This document shows positions 54,116-62,720 of a stretch of DNA of 64,000 bases, piece after piece. This DNA comes from Kuenenia sp039794105 (lineage in GTDB: Bacteria; Planctomycetota; Brocadiia; Brocadiales; Brocadiaceae): assembly GCF_039794105.1 (NCBI RefSeq), contig NZ_JBDIWA010000001.1:186001-250000 (forward strand). Direction: 5' to 3'. Position numbers and translations under genes: made by a program. Each line of letters begins with the position of its first letter. Position 1 is the stretch's first letter. The notes under the pieces are model-generated. The model saw only the letters and a program-made list of their open reading frames with translations. It was not told the DNA's origin and ran no database searches.

Positions 54116-55408
54116 TCAAATAGAAGGTATTTTTGCGCAAGATTCAGGCTGCATTTCACTTGGTGGTGTTATTTTGCCGGTAATAGCAGACGCAGCAGCC
54201 ACTGCAGGACTACAAAGATATATTTCGCTCTTTGGATGTCCCATGCGGCCAACGAAATTACGGTTTGTAGTGGTAAGTGCCCTTTCCCCTTCTGCCAGTA
54301 TTCCCATGTGACCGCCAAGGCACGGGCCGCAGGTAGGTGTTGAGACAACTGCTTCTGCGTCAATGAATATTTCAATAAGCCCTTCTTTTAACGCCTGTTT
54401 ATATATCTCCTGAGTAGCTGGAATAATAATCAGCCGGATAGAAGGATGTGCCTTTTTCCCTTTTAATATTTTTGCCGCTGTCCGCAAATCTGATATCCTG
54501 CCGTTAGTGCATGAACCAATAACTACCTGGTCTATTTTAATTCCACAGACATCATAAACGGATTTTGTGTTTTCAGGAAGACTGGGTAGGGCGACTTGCG
54601 GAACGATTTCCTCAGCGTTGAATTCATATACCTTTGAATAATAGCTGTCAGGGTCGCTATTATATGCCACATATTCCCTTTTAACTCTCCCGGCGACATA
54701 ATTTTCCGTAATTTTATCGGGAGCAATAATTCCGCTTTTTGCCCCGGCTTCAATTGCCATGTTGCATATGGTAAAGCGGTCATCCATTGGTAAATCGGAT
54801 ATGGCGGTCCCTGTAAACTCCATTGCTTTATATAGCGCCCCGTCAACGCCAATTTTCCCGATGGTATATAGTATGAAATCCTTTCCCGACGTCCAGTTTC
54901 TTGCCTTGCCATGAAAAACGAACTTAATCGATTCCGGCACTTTAAGCCATACCTTTCCTGTTGCAAAACATGCGGCCAGGTCTGTACTGCCTATCCCGGT
55001 TGAAAATGCACCCAGTGCTCCATAGGTACAGGTATGAGAGTCTGCCCCAATTACTAATTCTCCCGGGGCGACAATGCCCTGCTCCGGGAGTAAGGCATGT
55101 TCGATTCCCATGCGTCCAATCTCAAAGTAATGTTTTAAATGGTGTTTTTCCGCAAATACACGGAGTGATTTTGATTGTTGGGCGGATTGAATATCCTTAT
55201 TCGGCGTGAAATGATCCGGTACTAAAACAATTTTTTCGGGGTCAAAAACTTTTTTAATGCCCGCCTTTTCGAATTCCTCAATGGCAATTGGGGCGGTTAT
55301 ATCGTTTCCGAGGCAAACATCTACATTTGCATAAACGAATTGTCCCGGATGTACTTCCCTCTCGCCACAATGCGCAGCGATAATCTTCTCTGTTATTGTC
55401 ATTTCCAT
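54116..55408 (-). CDS. leuC: 3-isopropylmalate dehydratase large subunit
   Basis: 430 residues from ATG 55408 (MEMTITEKIIAAHCGEREV); a start at 55429 adds seven residues. This is the shorter LeuC class. LVPDHFTPNKDIQSAQQSK, VIGADSHTCTYGALGAFSTG (active-site S-H-T-C-T-x-G), VVIGSCTNGRISDLRTAAKI and STPTCGPCLGGHMGILAEGE provide the three cluster Cys residues. It makes the [4Fe-4S] subunit of the isomerase that pairs with LeuD (48928). The family also holds homoaconitase, so leucine synthesis is the likely but not only role. Confidence 0.92.
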   Translation of the reverse strand: MEMTITEKIIAAHCGEREVHPGQFVYANVDVCLGNDITAPIAIEEFEKAGIKKVFDPEKIVLVPDHFTPNKDIQSAQQSKSLRVFAEKHHLKHYFEIGRMGIEHALLPEQGIVAPGELVIGADSHTCTYGALGAFSTGIGSTDLAACFATGKVWLKVPESIKFVFHGKARNWTSGKDFILYTIGKIGVDGALYKAMEFTGTAISDLPMDDRFTICNMAIEAGAKSGIIAPDKITENYVAGRVKREYVAYNSDPDSYYSKVYEFNAEEIVPQVALPSLPENTKSVYDVCGIKIDQVVIGSCTNGRISDLRTAAKILKGKKAHPSIRLIIIPATQEIYKQALKEGLIEIFIDAEAVVSTPTCGPCLGGHMGILAEGERALTTTNRNFVGRMGHPKSEIYLCSPAVAAASAITGKITPPSEMQPESCAKIPSI

Positions 55409-55488
55409 AAATTGTACTCTGCATGGCAATACTTCCGTCTTTTCTCACTAAAGGAAGTGGTTGTTTTTGTAAATAAAGTATAAAAAAA

Positions 55489-55815
55489 CTAATTTTCTGA
55501 AAATCGTGTTCTATTCCATGATTTTAAAAACAAGGGGTCTTGTAAATATTTTTTATGACATTTATGACACAAATCAAAGCGGAATGTTTTGTACTCTTCT
55601 TCCTCTCTATCATCACCAATTTCTTCCCCATCCACCCGGTCATTTTCATCGTCGTCGTCATCATCGTCATCTTCCATTTCCCAAAGTTCTTCATCAAGGT
55701 CATCTTCTGTATCCATTGAGTCGCAAGTAGCGTATACTTCAATTTTTACAACATAACGTATGTCCTCACCCGCAAGTAACGGTTTCCCACACATATCACA
55801 TGTATAGTGCACCAT
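55489..55815 (-). CDS. Zinc-ribbon protein with acidic linker
   Basis: 108 residues from ATG 55815 with GGAGG seven bases upstream. It begins MVHYTCDMCGKPLLAGEDIR and ends with FDLCHKCHKKYLQDP, two CxxC half-sites that can make one zinc ribbon. The centre (about residues 36-72) is a run of Asp and Glu, including eight consecutive Asp. No function is assigned; relatives occur as small hypothetical proteins. It is 80 bp upstream of leuC on the same strand. Confidence 0.65.
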   Translation of the reverse strand: MVHYTCDMCGKPLLAGEDIRYVVKIEVYATCDSMDTEDDLDEELWEMEDDDDDDDDENDRVDGEEIGDDREEEEYKTFRFDLCHKCHKKYLQDPLFLKSWNRTRFSEN

Positions 55816-55967
55816 CAATGTTCCTCCAAAGAAAAAAAATCATTTTACTAAAGTTAAGTTGTTTTGACACAATTCAATACGGTGAATAAGTGATTTAGTA
55901 TGTATTATTTCTCAAAAACCAAATCTGACATCACCTTCCCTTAGGCTGGCATACCAAATCATGTCAC

Positions 55968-55993
55968 GGATAATTATACTGCAATAATTATCC
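55968..55993 (-). terminator. Possible terminator hairpin after htpX
   Basis: A 10-bp perfect stem, GGATAATTAT with ATAATTATCC, around a 6-base loop, 18 bases after the htpX stop on the minus strand. There is no clear T-run, so it may only stabilise the transcript end. Confidence 0.4.
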
Positions 55994-56011
55994 CCCTTGG
56001 ATAAACCCAAT

Positions 56012-56860
56012 TTACGCCATTGATCGAAGCCTTTTTACTCTCTCCTCAATTGGCGGATGCGTACTAAAAAGCGAAGCAAATGAACGGCCGCTTAATGGAT
56101 TTACTATAAACAGATGTGCGGATGACGTTCCCGCATCTAACGGCCTGACCCTCGCGGCCTGGTGCAGTTTTTCAAGGGCGCTTGCCAATCCTGCCGGATT
56201 ACGTGCCATAAGCGCTCCGCCTTTATCAGCGGCATATTCTCTTGAACGTGATATAGCCATTTGTATCAGCAAAGCAGCAATAGGAGCTACTATGGCGAGA
56301 GCTATGAGACCGACTACACCTCCTCCCCCGCTATCGTCATCATCATGCCTTCCAAAGCCTCCAAACATGGCAGTCCATTGTGCCATATTCGCCAGCATGG
56401 TAATTGCGCCGGCTATCGTCGCAACAATAGTACATATTAAAATATCTCTGTTTTTAACGTGAGAAAGCTCATGTGCCAAAACGCCTTTTAACTCTTCATG
56501 CGTTAAAGAGTTTAACAACCCTTCTGTGACTGCTACGGCGGCGTGATTAGGGTTTCTGCCGGTGGCAAAGGCATTCATCGCCTGAGAGGGGATAATATAT
56601 AAATTTGGCATGGGCAATGCGGCATTTGCGGTGAGTTCTTTCACCAGCGCAAAATACTTCGGTGAATCTTGTCCTGTAATCTGGCGTGCACGGTATATTC
56701 TCAGGACGATTTTATCACTGTACCAATAACTGAAAAAATTCATCCCCATTGCGATCGCAAAAGCAAAAACCGCCCCCTGCCTGCCGCCAAAAATACTTCC
56801 AGCCCAAACGAGTATCAGTGTTAATGCTACGAGTAGAACCGCTGTTTTGAAATAATTCAT
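56012..56860 (-). CDS. htpX: Zinc metalloprotease HtpX (M48)
   Basis: 282 residues. Two N-terminal membrane helices (YFKTAVLLVALTLILVWAGS and AVFAFAIAMGMNFFSYW), then PMPNLYIIPSQAMNAFATGR, NPNHAAVAVTEGLL and the catalytic VLAHELSHVKNRDI (HExxH). Two further hydrophobic segments occupy residues 150-200, with SREYAADKGGALMARNP holding the third zinc ligand Glu. It degrades misfolded membrane proteins at the cytoplasmic face. A consensus promoter lies at 56971-56998. Confidence 0.93.
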   Translation of the reverse strand: MNYFKTAVLLVALTLILVWAGSIFGGRQGAVFAFAIAMGMNFFSYWYSDKIVLRIYRARQITGQDSPKYFALVKELTANAALPMPNLYIIPSQAMNAFATGRNPNHAAVAVTEGLLNSLTHEELKGVLAHELSHVKNRDILICTIVATIAGAITMLANMAQWTAMFGGFGRHDDDDSGGGGVVGLIALAIVAPIAALLIQMAISRSREYAADKGGALMARNPAGLASALEKLHQAARVRPLDAGTSSAHLFIVNPLSGRSFASLFSTHPPIEERVKRLRSMA

Positions 56861-56970
56861 ATCTGCTACTCCAAAACAATTATGGAGGAAAAATTACTTT
56901 ATCATTACAAAGGCCTGCGCAAAAACTTATTATTTTTGAATATTTTCAGACCTCAAAGACCTCAAAAGTC

Positions 56971-56998
56971 ATTATAAATGTCACCTATTTTTTGTCAA
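56971..56998 (-). promoter_or_regulatory. Sigma-70-type promoter for htpX
   Basis: On the minus strand, TTGACA (56993-56998) and TATAAT (56971-56976) are perfect consensus hexamers separated by 16 bp, 111 bp upstream of the htpX start. Nothing else in the leader is recognised. Confidence 0.65.
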
Positions 56999-57018
56999 GC
57001 AATTAAATAGGCAGGCCA

Positions 57019-57056
57019 ATGCGGCATTGTTTGTCTTTATAAAGACAATGCCGCAT
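57019..57056. repeat. Palindrome upstream of the htpX promoter
   Basis: ATGCGGCATTG (57019-57029) pairs with CAATGCCGCAT (57046-57056), with an inner TGTCTTTATAAAGACA palindrome. It is the only structured element in the 430-bp gap between htpX and the radical SAM gene apart from the promoter. It could be a repeat or a terminator for the radical SAM gene, whose stop is 235 bp away. Confidence 0.5.
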
Positions 57057-57290
57057 GTGGTATATAACTACTTACATACACGCAATATGCGACTTATTTA
57101 CTTCTACGCTTCTTCGCCAGGGCATTTTTTCTCTAAGGGTTGTTTCTCATCGGAAAACAAAAAGTTAATTTGCGTATAGTATTACTATTGGCTAACTTAT
57201 ATGAATATTTTGCCGTCTGCTTATCTCCTGTTCGATACATTGGGCTATTTCCTTGTTTTAATTCTTTACAGAAGATGGCAAAACATTCTA

Positions 57291-58307
57291 TTAAAAAATT
57301 TCTTCTGTAAGAATTTGTGAGGAAAACAAACCTTTTTGTTTCGGGGTATCTTCAAAATGTTTTCCCCAATTTATACCACATAATGGTTCTTCCGTGATAT
57401 CGGGATTCTTGCAACCGCAAACATAAGCGCTTATTTTATAAAGACCTGCCAGTTCAGCAATAGCATGGTAACTATTTTTTCTATAGTATATATCCAGTGC
57501 CTGTACACGTGATTTTTCAGCCAGCAGGTTGATGGAACTGCCATTTTGGTAATGTGCAATTATCTCTTCCCATAAAGAGGTTTTCCTGAGAGATTTATAG
57601 AGATTTTTCTTAATAAATGGCCTTAAAAAGAGATAATTAATGCCCATAGCGTTTACTCCATATTTCTGCAAAACCCTGAATAACGCGGTTAAGTTGGTTT
57701 TTGTGTCGGTTATTCCCGGTATAAGGGGATCTAATTTCACCTCCGGCACAATCCCCACGGTGCACAATTGTTCAATGTTCCGTATTCTTTCGCTTGGAGT
57801 GGCGGCGTAAGGTTCTATAATTCTTTGTATATTCCGGTTTAATGTGGTAATACCCATCTGAATATGTACTAATTTTTTATATCTTTTAAACAGGTCAAGA
57901 AATTTTATTGGTATCCGTCCTTTTGTAAGGAGATTTATACCAATATTATATTCTAACAGGGTCTGCATTAATTCATATGACAAATTTATTACCTGCGGAA
58001 TTGGCTGAAGGGCGTCACTCGAAGAACTGAAAAAGACATATTTTGGCAGTTTTCTGCGTCGTGGTAATTCTTTTTTTAACTTTTTAGCCATATTTTCATA
58101 CACAAGCACCTTGCCATCTCCAGGATAGATTGAATATCCCCTTGCATAACAATATGCGCATTGATGGCTGCACCCTATTGTAGGGTTAATTGTTGCGACC
58201 TGGCTCAAACATTTCAGAGTCGGTCTTGCCAAAACAGCCGTTTTACGTTCAATAGATTCTATGTGCATTTTACGATAAGAGATATCTATACATGGATTAT
58301 TTAACAA
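57291..58307 (-). CDS. Radical SAM protein (SPL-like family)
   Basis: 338 residues (or 325 from ATG 58268). The [4Fe-4S]/SAM motif is GCSHQCAYCYARGY, with Cys at 46, 50 and 53. VFFSSSSDALQPIPQ and INLLTKGRIPIKF are typical of the spore photoproduct lyase-like radical SAM group found in many non-sporulating bacteria; CGCKNPDITEE at the C-terminus adds a further Cys pair. The substrate is not known; a role in nucleic acid repair is only suggested by distant relatives. Confidence 0.82.
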   Translation of the reverse strand: MLNNPCIDISYRKMHIESIERKTAVLARPTLKCLSQVATINPTIGCSHQCAYCYARGYSIYPGDGKVLVYENMAKKLKKELPRRRKLPKYVFFSSSSDALQPIPQVINLSYELMQTLLEYNIGINLLTKGRIPIKFLDLFKRYKKLVHIQMGITTLNRNIQRIIEPYAATPSERIRNIEQLCTVGIVPEVKLDPLIPGITDTKTNLTALFRVLQKYGVNAMGINYLFLRPFIKKNLYKSLRKTSLWEEIIAHYQNGSSINLLAEKSRVQALDIYYRKNSYHAIAELAGLYKISAYVCGCKNPDITEEPLCGINWGKHFEDTPKQKGLFSSQILTEEIF

Positions 58308-58420
58308 TGTTCCTGAATAGCGCTGCTTGCCGCATAGTGTAGGGGCAAAGCATTTGTTATAAACGGTTGATGTTCCTTCCTCACTTGATATATAAGCCCA
58401 CTAAATTCATACAAATTCAT

Positions 58421-58490
58421 GTAGTGCGACGAGGTTCGTCGCACTACAAATGACAATTTCCAGTTTCAAAAGACTAGAGTGTTATCAAAA
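58421..58490. repeat. REP-like hairpin with shared tail
   Basis: 58421-58447 is a perfect 12-bp stem (GTAGTGCGACGA with TCGTCGCACTAC) with a 3-base loop. The following AAATGACAATTTCCAG to about 58485 matches 41496-41533 at all but one position. It is the second copy of the repeat near 41471, with its loop in the opposite orientation (GGT versus ACC). Confidence 0.75.
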
Positions 58491-58578
58491 TCAAGTGTGG
58501 TTTTATCAATAAATTCAGAAGCCTCGGCTCTTTTAAAATGAGTGTTTTGTGGATTTAATAAGCAGGGTCATCTGTACG

Positions 58579-59403
58579 CTATTTTTCGAAGTAATTGGGG
58601 TCGTTGGACTGAATTATTTTCAGTAGTTCATTGTGGATTATCTTAGAACCGGCAATGATGTCGCCGGTTTTAAGATAGTTGTTTTTGCCATTGAAATCAG
58701 TGGTTATTCCACCGGCTTCCTGAACTAAAAGGGCGCCAGCGGCAATATCCCATGGTGATAATGCATATTCAAAAAAACCACCGAAAATCCCATCCGCGGT
58801 ATATGCAAGATCCAGGCTTGCAGAACCGCATCTTCTCATGTCAGAGGCATGGTTAAGCAATTCCCTGAATATCTTTACATAGGCGTCAACAATGTTTTTC
58901 TTTCTGAATGGAAAACCGGTTGCGATAAGAGAGTCATTCAGATTTTTCGGGAGAGAAACATGTATGGGTTTGTCATTTTTAAATGCACCTTGTCCCTTTA
59001 CTGCGGAAAAGATATCGTCTTTTATAGGATCATATACAATCCCCACGCAGAGTTCTCCCTCTATTTCCAAAGCGATTGAGATCGCAAAAGCCGGCACACC
59101 GTGGATGTAGTTTGCAGTGCCGTCTAATGGGTCGATGATCCATAAAAAGGGAGAGGTATTTGTTTGTGTTTCAGACTCTTCCGCCAATATGGCATGATCG
59201 CTGAAATGCGTAGTGATGTGATTTTTGATGATTTGTTCAGACCGTCTGTCTACATCCGTGACAAAATCATTTGCGGCTTTTTCTTCAATCATCGAAGCAT
59301 CTAACTTTCTGAAATATTTTTTCAGGACGTCGCCTGCTTCCCTGGCTGCTTGTTTGGCTACTTCAAGATATGCCGCCAACGTATTTGGGTGTACCTTCAT
59401 CAT
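58579..59403 (-). CDS. suhB: Inositol monophosphatase family protein (SuhB-like)
   Basis: 274 residues. Metal-binding motifs: ILAEESETQ (Glu), WIIDPLDGTANYIHGVPAFA (DP-x-DG-T) and WDIAAGALLVQEAGGITTD (WD-x-AAG). The family dephosphorylates inositol-1-phosphate or related sugars such as histidinol or fructose-1,6-bisphosphate. A double ATG (59403 and 59400) starts it. It is 15 bp from purC, in the same operon. Confidence 0.87.
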   Translation of the reverse strand: MMKVHPNTLAAYLEVAKQAAREAGDVLKKYFRKLDASMIEEKAANDFVTDVDRRSEQIIKNHITTHFSDHAILAEESETQTNTSPFLWIIDPLDGTANYIHGVPAFAISIALEIEGELCVGIVYDPIKDDIFSAVKGQGAFKNDKPIHVSLPKNLNDSLIATGFPFRKKNIVDAYVKIFRELLNHASDMRRCGSASLDLAYTADGIFGGFFEYALSPWDIAAGALLVQEAGGITTDFNGKNNYLKTGDIIAGSKIIHNELLKIIQSNDPNYFEK

Positions 59404-59417
59404 TGGTTAGTAAGCAG

Positions 59418-60323
59418 TTAAATAAGACTCTTGCCAGTCAACGTTTTATATGCATTCAGATACTTTTCAGATGTTTTCTGGATTATGTCGGGCGGAAGTG
59501 CTGGTGCAGGTGGATTTTTATCCCAATGTATGCTTTCTAAATAGTCGCGTATGAATTGCTTGTCGTATGACGGTTGTGGTTTTCCGGGTTTATAGAATTC
59601 AAGCGGCCAAAATCTCGAAGAATCAGGGGTAAGTACCTCGTCAATAAGCATCGTTTTATTATCATTCGTTATGCCCCACTCAAATTTTGTGTCACAAATA
59701 ATGATTCCTCTGCTTTTTGCATATTCACTTGCCTTCGAATAGATTTTGAGACTTTTCTCCTTTAATTCATCGGTGAGCGTTTTTCCGATCAGATTGATTA
59801 CTTCAGAAACCGGGATGTTTTTATCATGGCCGGTATGTGCTTTTGTTGAAGGAGTAAATATTGGTTCAGGGAGTTTATCCGATTCTTTTAACCCGGCAGG
59901 CAGCTTTATTCCGCAAATTGATTGGAATTTTTGGTATTCTTTCCAGCCTGAACCTGCCAGGTATCCACGGATAATACATTCTACCGGAATAACGTTTACT
60001 TTTTTCACAAGCATAGACCGGCCATGAAGGATGTCTTTATGGAGTTTGACAAATGTATTATCAATAGAATCGATATCAGTGGTTATGAGGTGGTTCTCAG
60101 TGACGTCGGCAGTATAATGAAACCAATATTCTGACAATCCTGTAAGCACCTGTCCTTTATAGGGAATCCCGTTTGGGAGAACCACGTCAAATGCGGAAAT
60201 ACGGTCTGTGGTGACGATAAGCAGATCATTATTAACTTCGTAAATATCACGAACTTTTCCGCGGTTGTGTAATTTAAGCTGTGAAATGTTGGTGGTCAGT
60301 AACGGTTGTGTTGTTCTCGTCAT
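59418..60323 (-). CDS. purC: Phosphoribosylaminoimidazole-succinocarboxamide synthase (SAICAR synthase)
   Basis: 301 residues, the longer (about 300 aa) class of PurC. LHNRGKVRDIYEVNNDLLIV and TTDRISAFDVVLPNGIPYKG form the ATP-binding lid; IPVECIIRGYLAGSGWKEYQ, FTPSTKAHTGHDKNI and LIDEVLTPDSSRFWPLEFYK are substrate-binding blocks. It adds aspartate to CAIR in purine synthesis. Six bp separate it from the J-domain gene upstream. Confidence 0.95.
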   Translation of the reverse strand: MTRTTQPLLTTNISQLKLHNRGKVRDIYEVNNDLLIVTTDRISAFDVVLPNGIPYKGQVLTGLSEYWFHYTADVTENHLITTDIDSIDNTFVKLHKDILHGRSMLVKKVNVIPVECIIRGYLAGSGWKEYQKFQSICGIKLPAGLKESDKLPEPIFTPSTKAHTGHDKNIPVSEVINLIGKTLTDELKEKSLKIYSKASEYAKSRGIIICDTKFEWGITNDNKTMLIDEVLTPDSSRFWPLEFYKPGKPQPSYDKQFIRDYLESIHWDKNPPAPALPPDIIQKTSEKYLNAYKTLTGKSLI

Positions 60324-60329
60324 TTTGTT

Positions 60330-61151
60330 TTATATAAAGCAATTCTGCAGGTATTGGTTAAGATTTATTCTCAGTTTATTTAATCCCTGAAGTTTTGGTT
60401 TCAGGGATAATGCAACATGAAGATACTTTAGAGCGTTTTCATAGTCCTGTAATTTAAGAGAACATTCGGCCATTTTCTTGTAAACAAACGCCTGTTCGTT
60501 TTTGCATAAATCCAATTTGAGTAAATTTTGATAATGTAAAAGTGCTTTATCCGGGGAGGATTTTTTTGCTAATTTACGGCAATAGATATTTCTGATTCTT
60601 TCTTTTGTCTCCTCCAACAGATGTTGCCGGTAAGCGGCCTGTTTTCCTTTTTCCAGTATGTACTCGTAAAGTTTTATTGAAATTTCATATTTGCCGGATT
60701 TTTCATAAGCCTCCGCCAGCAAAAATTTGCAATCGATAAAATCCCGATGGTTAAGGTGTAGGAAGAAGTCCGTATCAGGGGAAGCATTTAGCAAATGCTC
60801 ATATTTCTCAATAGCGCTACTTGTGTGCCCATTGAGAAGGTCGGAAAATATAATACGAATTTCCAAGCTGATTTTTTCTGATTTAGTGGCGGATGTTTTG
60901 GGCTTTGCGTCCCGAACGGTGGTCTGTTTGTTTTGGGAATGTCTGTGAAGCGTGTCATATTGTTTGCGGGAATGAGAATCGGAAAGAGTTTTATACGCCT
61001 GAATAATAATTTTTGTTTTTGATTCCGCCCATTTTTTGTTTAAGCCATTTATATCGGGATGGAATTTTTTAATCAGGGTTCGGAATGATCGTTTTATTTC
61101 TTCGGCGCTTACTTCTTCATGCACCTCCAGGATATTGTAATAATTTACCAT
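60330..61151 (-). CDS. J-domain protein with C-terminal TPR-like helices
   Basis: 273 residues. The N-terminal J domain is MVNYYNILEVHEEVSAEEIK, LIKKFHPDING (HPD motif, Asp at about 34) and YKTLSDSHSRKQYD. From about residue 95, helical hairpins (LLNGHTSSAIEKYEHLLNAS, YEISIKLYEYILEKGKQAAY, LQDYENALKYLHVALSLKPK) have a TPR-like pattern. It has no zinc or substrate-binding domain of DnaJ proper, so it likely recruits DnaK to specific targets. First gene of the purC-suhB operon on this strand. Confidence 0.85.
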   Translation of the reverse strand: MVNYYNILEVHEEVSAEEIKRSFRTLIKKFHPDINGLNKKWAESKTKIIIQAYKTLSDSHSRKQYDTLHRHSQNKQTTVRDAKPKTSATKSEKISLEIRIIFSDLLNGHTSSAIEKYEHLLNASPDTDFFLHLNHRDFIDCKFLLAEAYEKSGKYEISIKLYEYILEKGKQAAYRQHLLEETKERIRNIYCRKLAKKSSPDKALLHYQNLLKLDLCKNEQAFVYKKMAECSLKLQDYENALKYLHVALSLKPKLQGLNKLRINLNQYLQNCFI

Positions 61152-61291
61152 GACAAAACTGCGAATTTTTAAAAATAAAATAAAATCATATGTCGTTTAA
61201 ACGAATCTTGAGATGTTCGCGTAATTAAATATGATCGGAGAGATACTTTAAATATACATTAATAAAATTTTCTCTTCTAAAATATCAGGAA

Positions 61292-61320
61292 ATGCTAACA
61301 GCAATTTTATCAGTTGTCAA
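61292..61320 (-). promoter_or_regulatory. Possible promoter for the J-domain-purC-suhB operon
   Basis: Minus strand: TTGACA (61315-61320), 17 bp, then TAGCAT (61292-61297), about 140 bp upstream of the J-domain gene. The -35 box is perfect, the -10 box weaker. Confidence 0.4.
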
Positions 61321-61344
61321 CAAATTTGATTTGTTTTGGGGAAG

Positions 61345-62607
61345 TTATTCATACCTCAGGGTTTCAACGGGATCAAGCCTTGCAGCCCTTATAGCGGGAT
61401 AGATGCTAAAAATCACACTGCTGAGTATTGCGATGAATATAGTAATCATAATGCTTGCCGGTTTGATGACCGTAGGTATCTGGTCAAAGTAATATACTTC
61501 AGGGGGGAATGGCCTCCAGCCTGTCATATTATATAATATGCTTTCCAGCCAATTAATACGCAAGACAACGGAAAATCCTATAGCAGCTCCCACGCAGGAT
61601 CCAATGCTGCCAATGAATAGTCCGTTCAATAGAAAAATGGACATAATGCCTTGTGTGGTAGCTCCTAATGCTTTTAGTATGCCAATGTCTTTGGATTTTT
61701 CCAATACAATCATCGTCAGAATTGCCAATATGTTAAAGCCTGCAACAACGATGATAAAAAAGAGTATAAATGCCATTACACGCCTTTCTAGCATTACGGC
61801 GGTCAAAAATGTCCTCCTGGCATCCTCCCAAGTTTGCACATAATATTCAAAACCCAATGAAGATTGCAGCTTGTCACGCACTTCATTTGCATAGCGGTAA
61901 TCATGAAGTTTTACGCTTATTCCGGATACGGCGTCCCTTTCTTTTATACCCGTCAATTCCTGTGCAGCAGCAAGAGGAATATACACATAATTCTTGTCAT
62001 AATCATACATTCCCGATTTAAATGTTCCTTCAATAACAAATGCCTTTACACTGATTTTGTCCCAGTTTTTTAACGTAACCAGCACTATTTGCTCGCCTTC
62101 CTGCACAAAACTTATTGGGTCTGTTTCCGGGTCACCCGGACTAATTCTCAATAGTTCTATACCACAAAATGCGCTAGCAGTTTGGTTTTCTCCATGAGTT
62201 TTTTGTAAATCTTCAGGTTCTTTCCTGAAAGGGGATAAAAAAGCCTTAAAATCGCCAACAGTTGCCTCATCAACGGGATTAATTCCTTTAAAATATACAA
62301 ATTCCTTTCTTCCACGTATTTTTATAAGAGCAGGCCCCTCGACAAAGGGAGCACAGGAAGATACATGTTCGGTTGCTTTTACTTTTTCCATCACCTGTGT
62401 ATAATTTTCAAGGCCATACATGCCTCCTTTTGTAATGATAATGTGTGTTAACGTTCCTCTAATTCTGCTACGTAATTCCTGATCGAACCCATTCATAACA
62501 GAAAGGACAACGATCAATGTCATAACGCCTACTGCAACACCGGCTACTGCAAAAAAAGAAATTTTCCTGCTGCGTAAATAACGGAGGGTGATAAAGAGTT
62601 TGTACAT
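61345..62607 (-). CDS. LolC/LolE-type lipoprotein-releasing ABC permease
   Basis: 420 residues. A first membrane helix after SRKISFFAVAGVAVGVMTLI and VLSVMNGFDQELRSRIRGTL precede a periplasmic MacB-like domain (about residues 50-260). Three C-terminal helices follow, with VLEKSKDIGILKALGATTQG and AIRAARLDPVETLRYE, the FtsX-family coupling helix and tail. It would extract lipoproteins from the inner membrane with a LolD-type ATPase not present in this window. A start at ATG 62607. Diverges from aroC. Confidence 0.9.
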   Translation of the reverse strand: MYKLFITLRYLRSRKISFFAVAGVAVGVMTLIVVLSVMNGFDQELRSRIRGTLTHIIITKGGMYGLENYTQVMEKVKATEHVSSCAPFVEGPALIKIRGRKEFVYFKGINPVDEATVGDFKAFLSPFRKEPEDLQKTHGENQTASAFCGIELLRISPGDPETDPISFVQEGEQIVLVTLKNWDKISVKAFVIEGTFKSGMYDYDKNYVYIPLAAAQELTGIKERDAVSGISVKLHDYRYANEVRDKLQSSLGFEYYVQTWEDARRTFLTAVMLERRVMAFILFFIIVVAGFNILAILTMIVLEKSKDIGILKALGATTQGIMSIFLLNGLFIGSIGSCVGAAIGFSVVLRINWLESILYNMTGWRPFPPEVYYFDQIPTVIKPASIMITIFIAILSSVIFSIYPAIRAARLDPVETLRYE

Positions 62608-62625
62608 TATAACTTTGAATTCGAA

Positions 62626-62654
62626 TTGTTATTTAAAATGATTATGTATATAAT
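62626..62654 (+). promoter_or_regulatory. Sigma-70-type promoter for aroC
   Basis: TTGTTA (62626-62631), 17 bp, then TATAAT (62649-62654), 66 bp before the aroC start, in the divergent gap. Perfect -10 box and 4 of 6 in the -35 box. Confidence 0.6.
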
Positions 62655-62720
62655 CCTAGAATTCTAGCACAACTAAATTGCATTAAGCAATTAATAATTT
62701 ATCGTTACCGGAGGCGTTGA

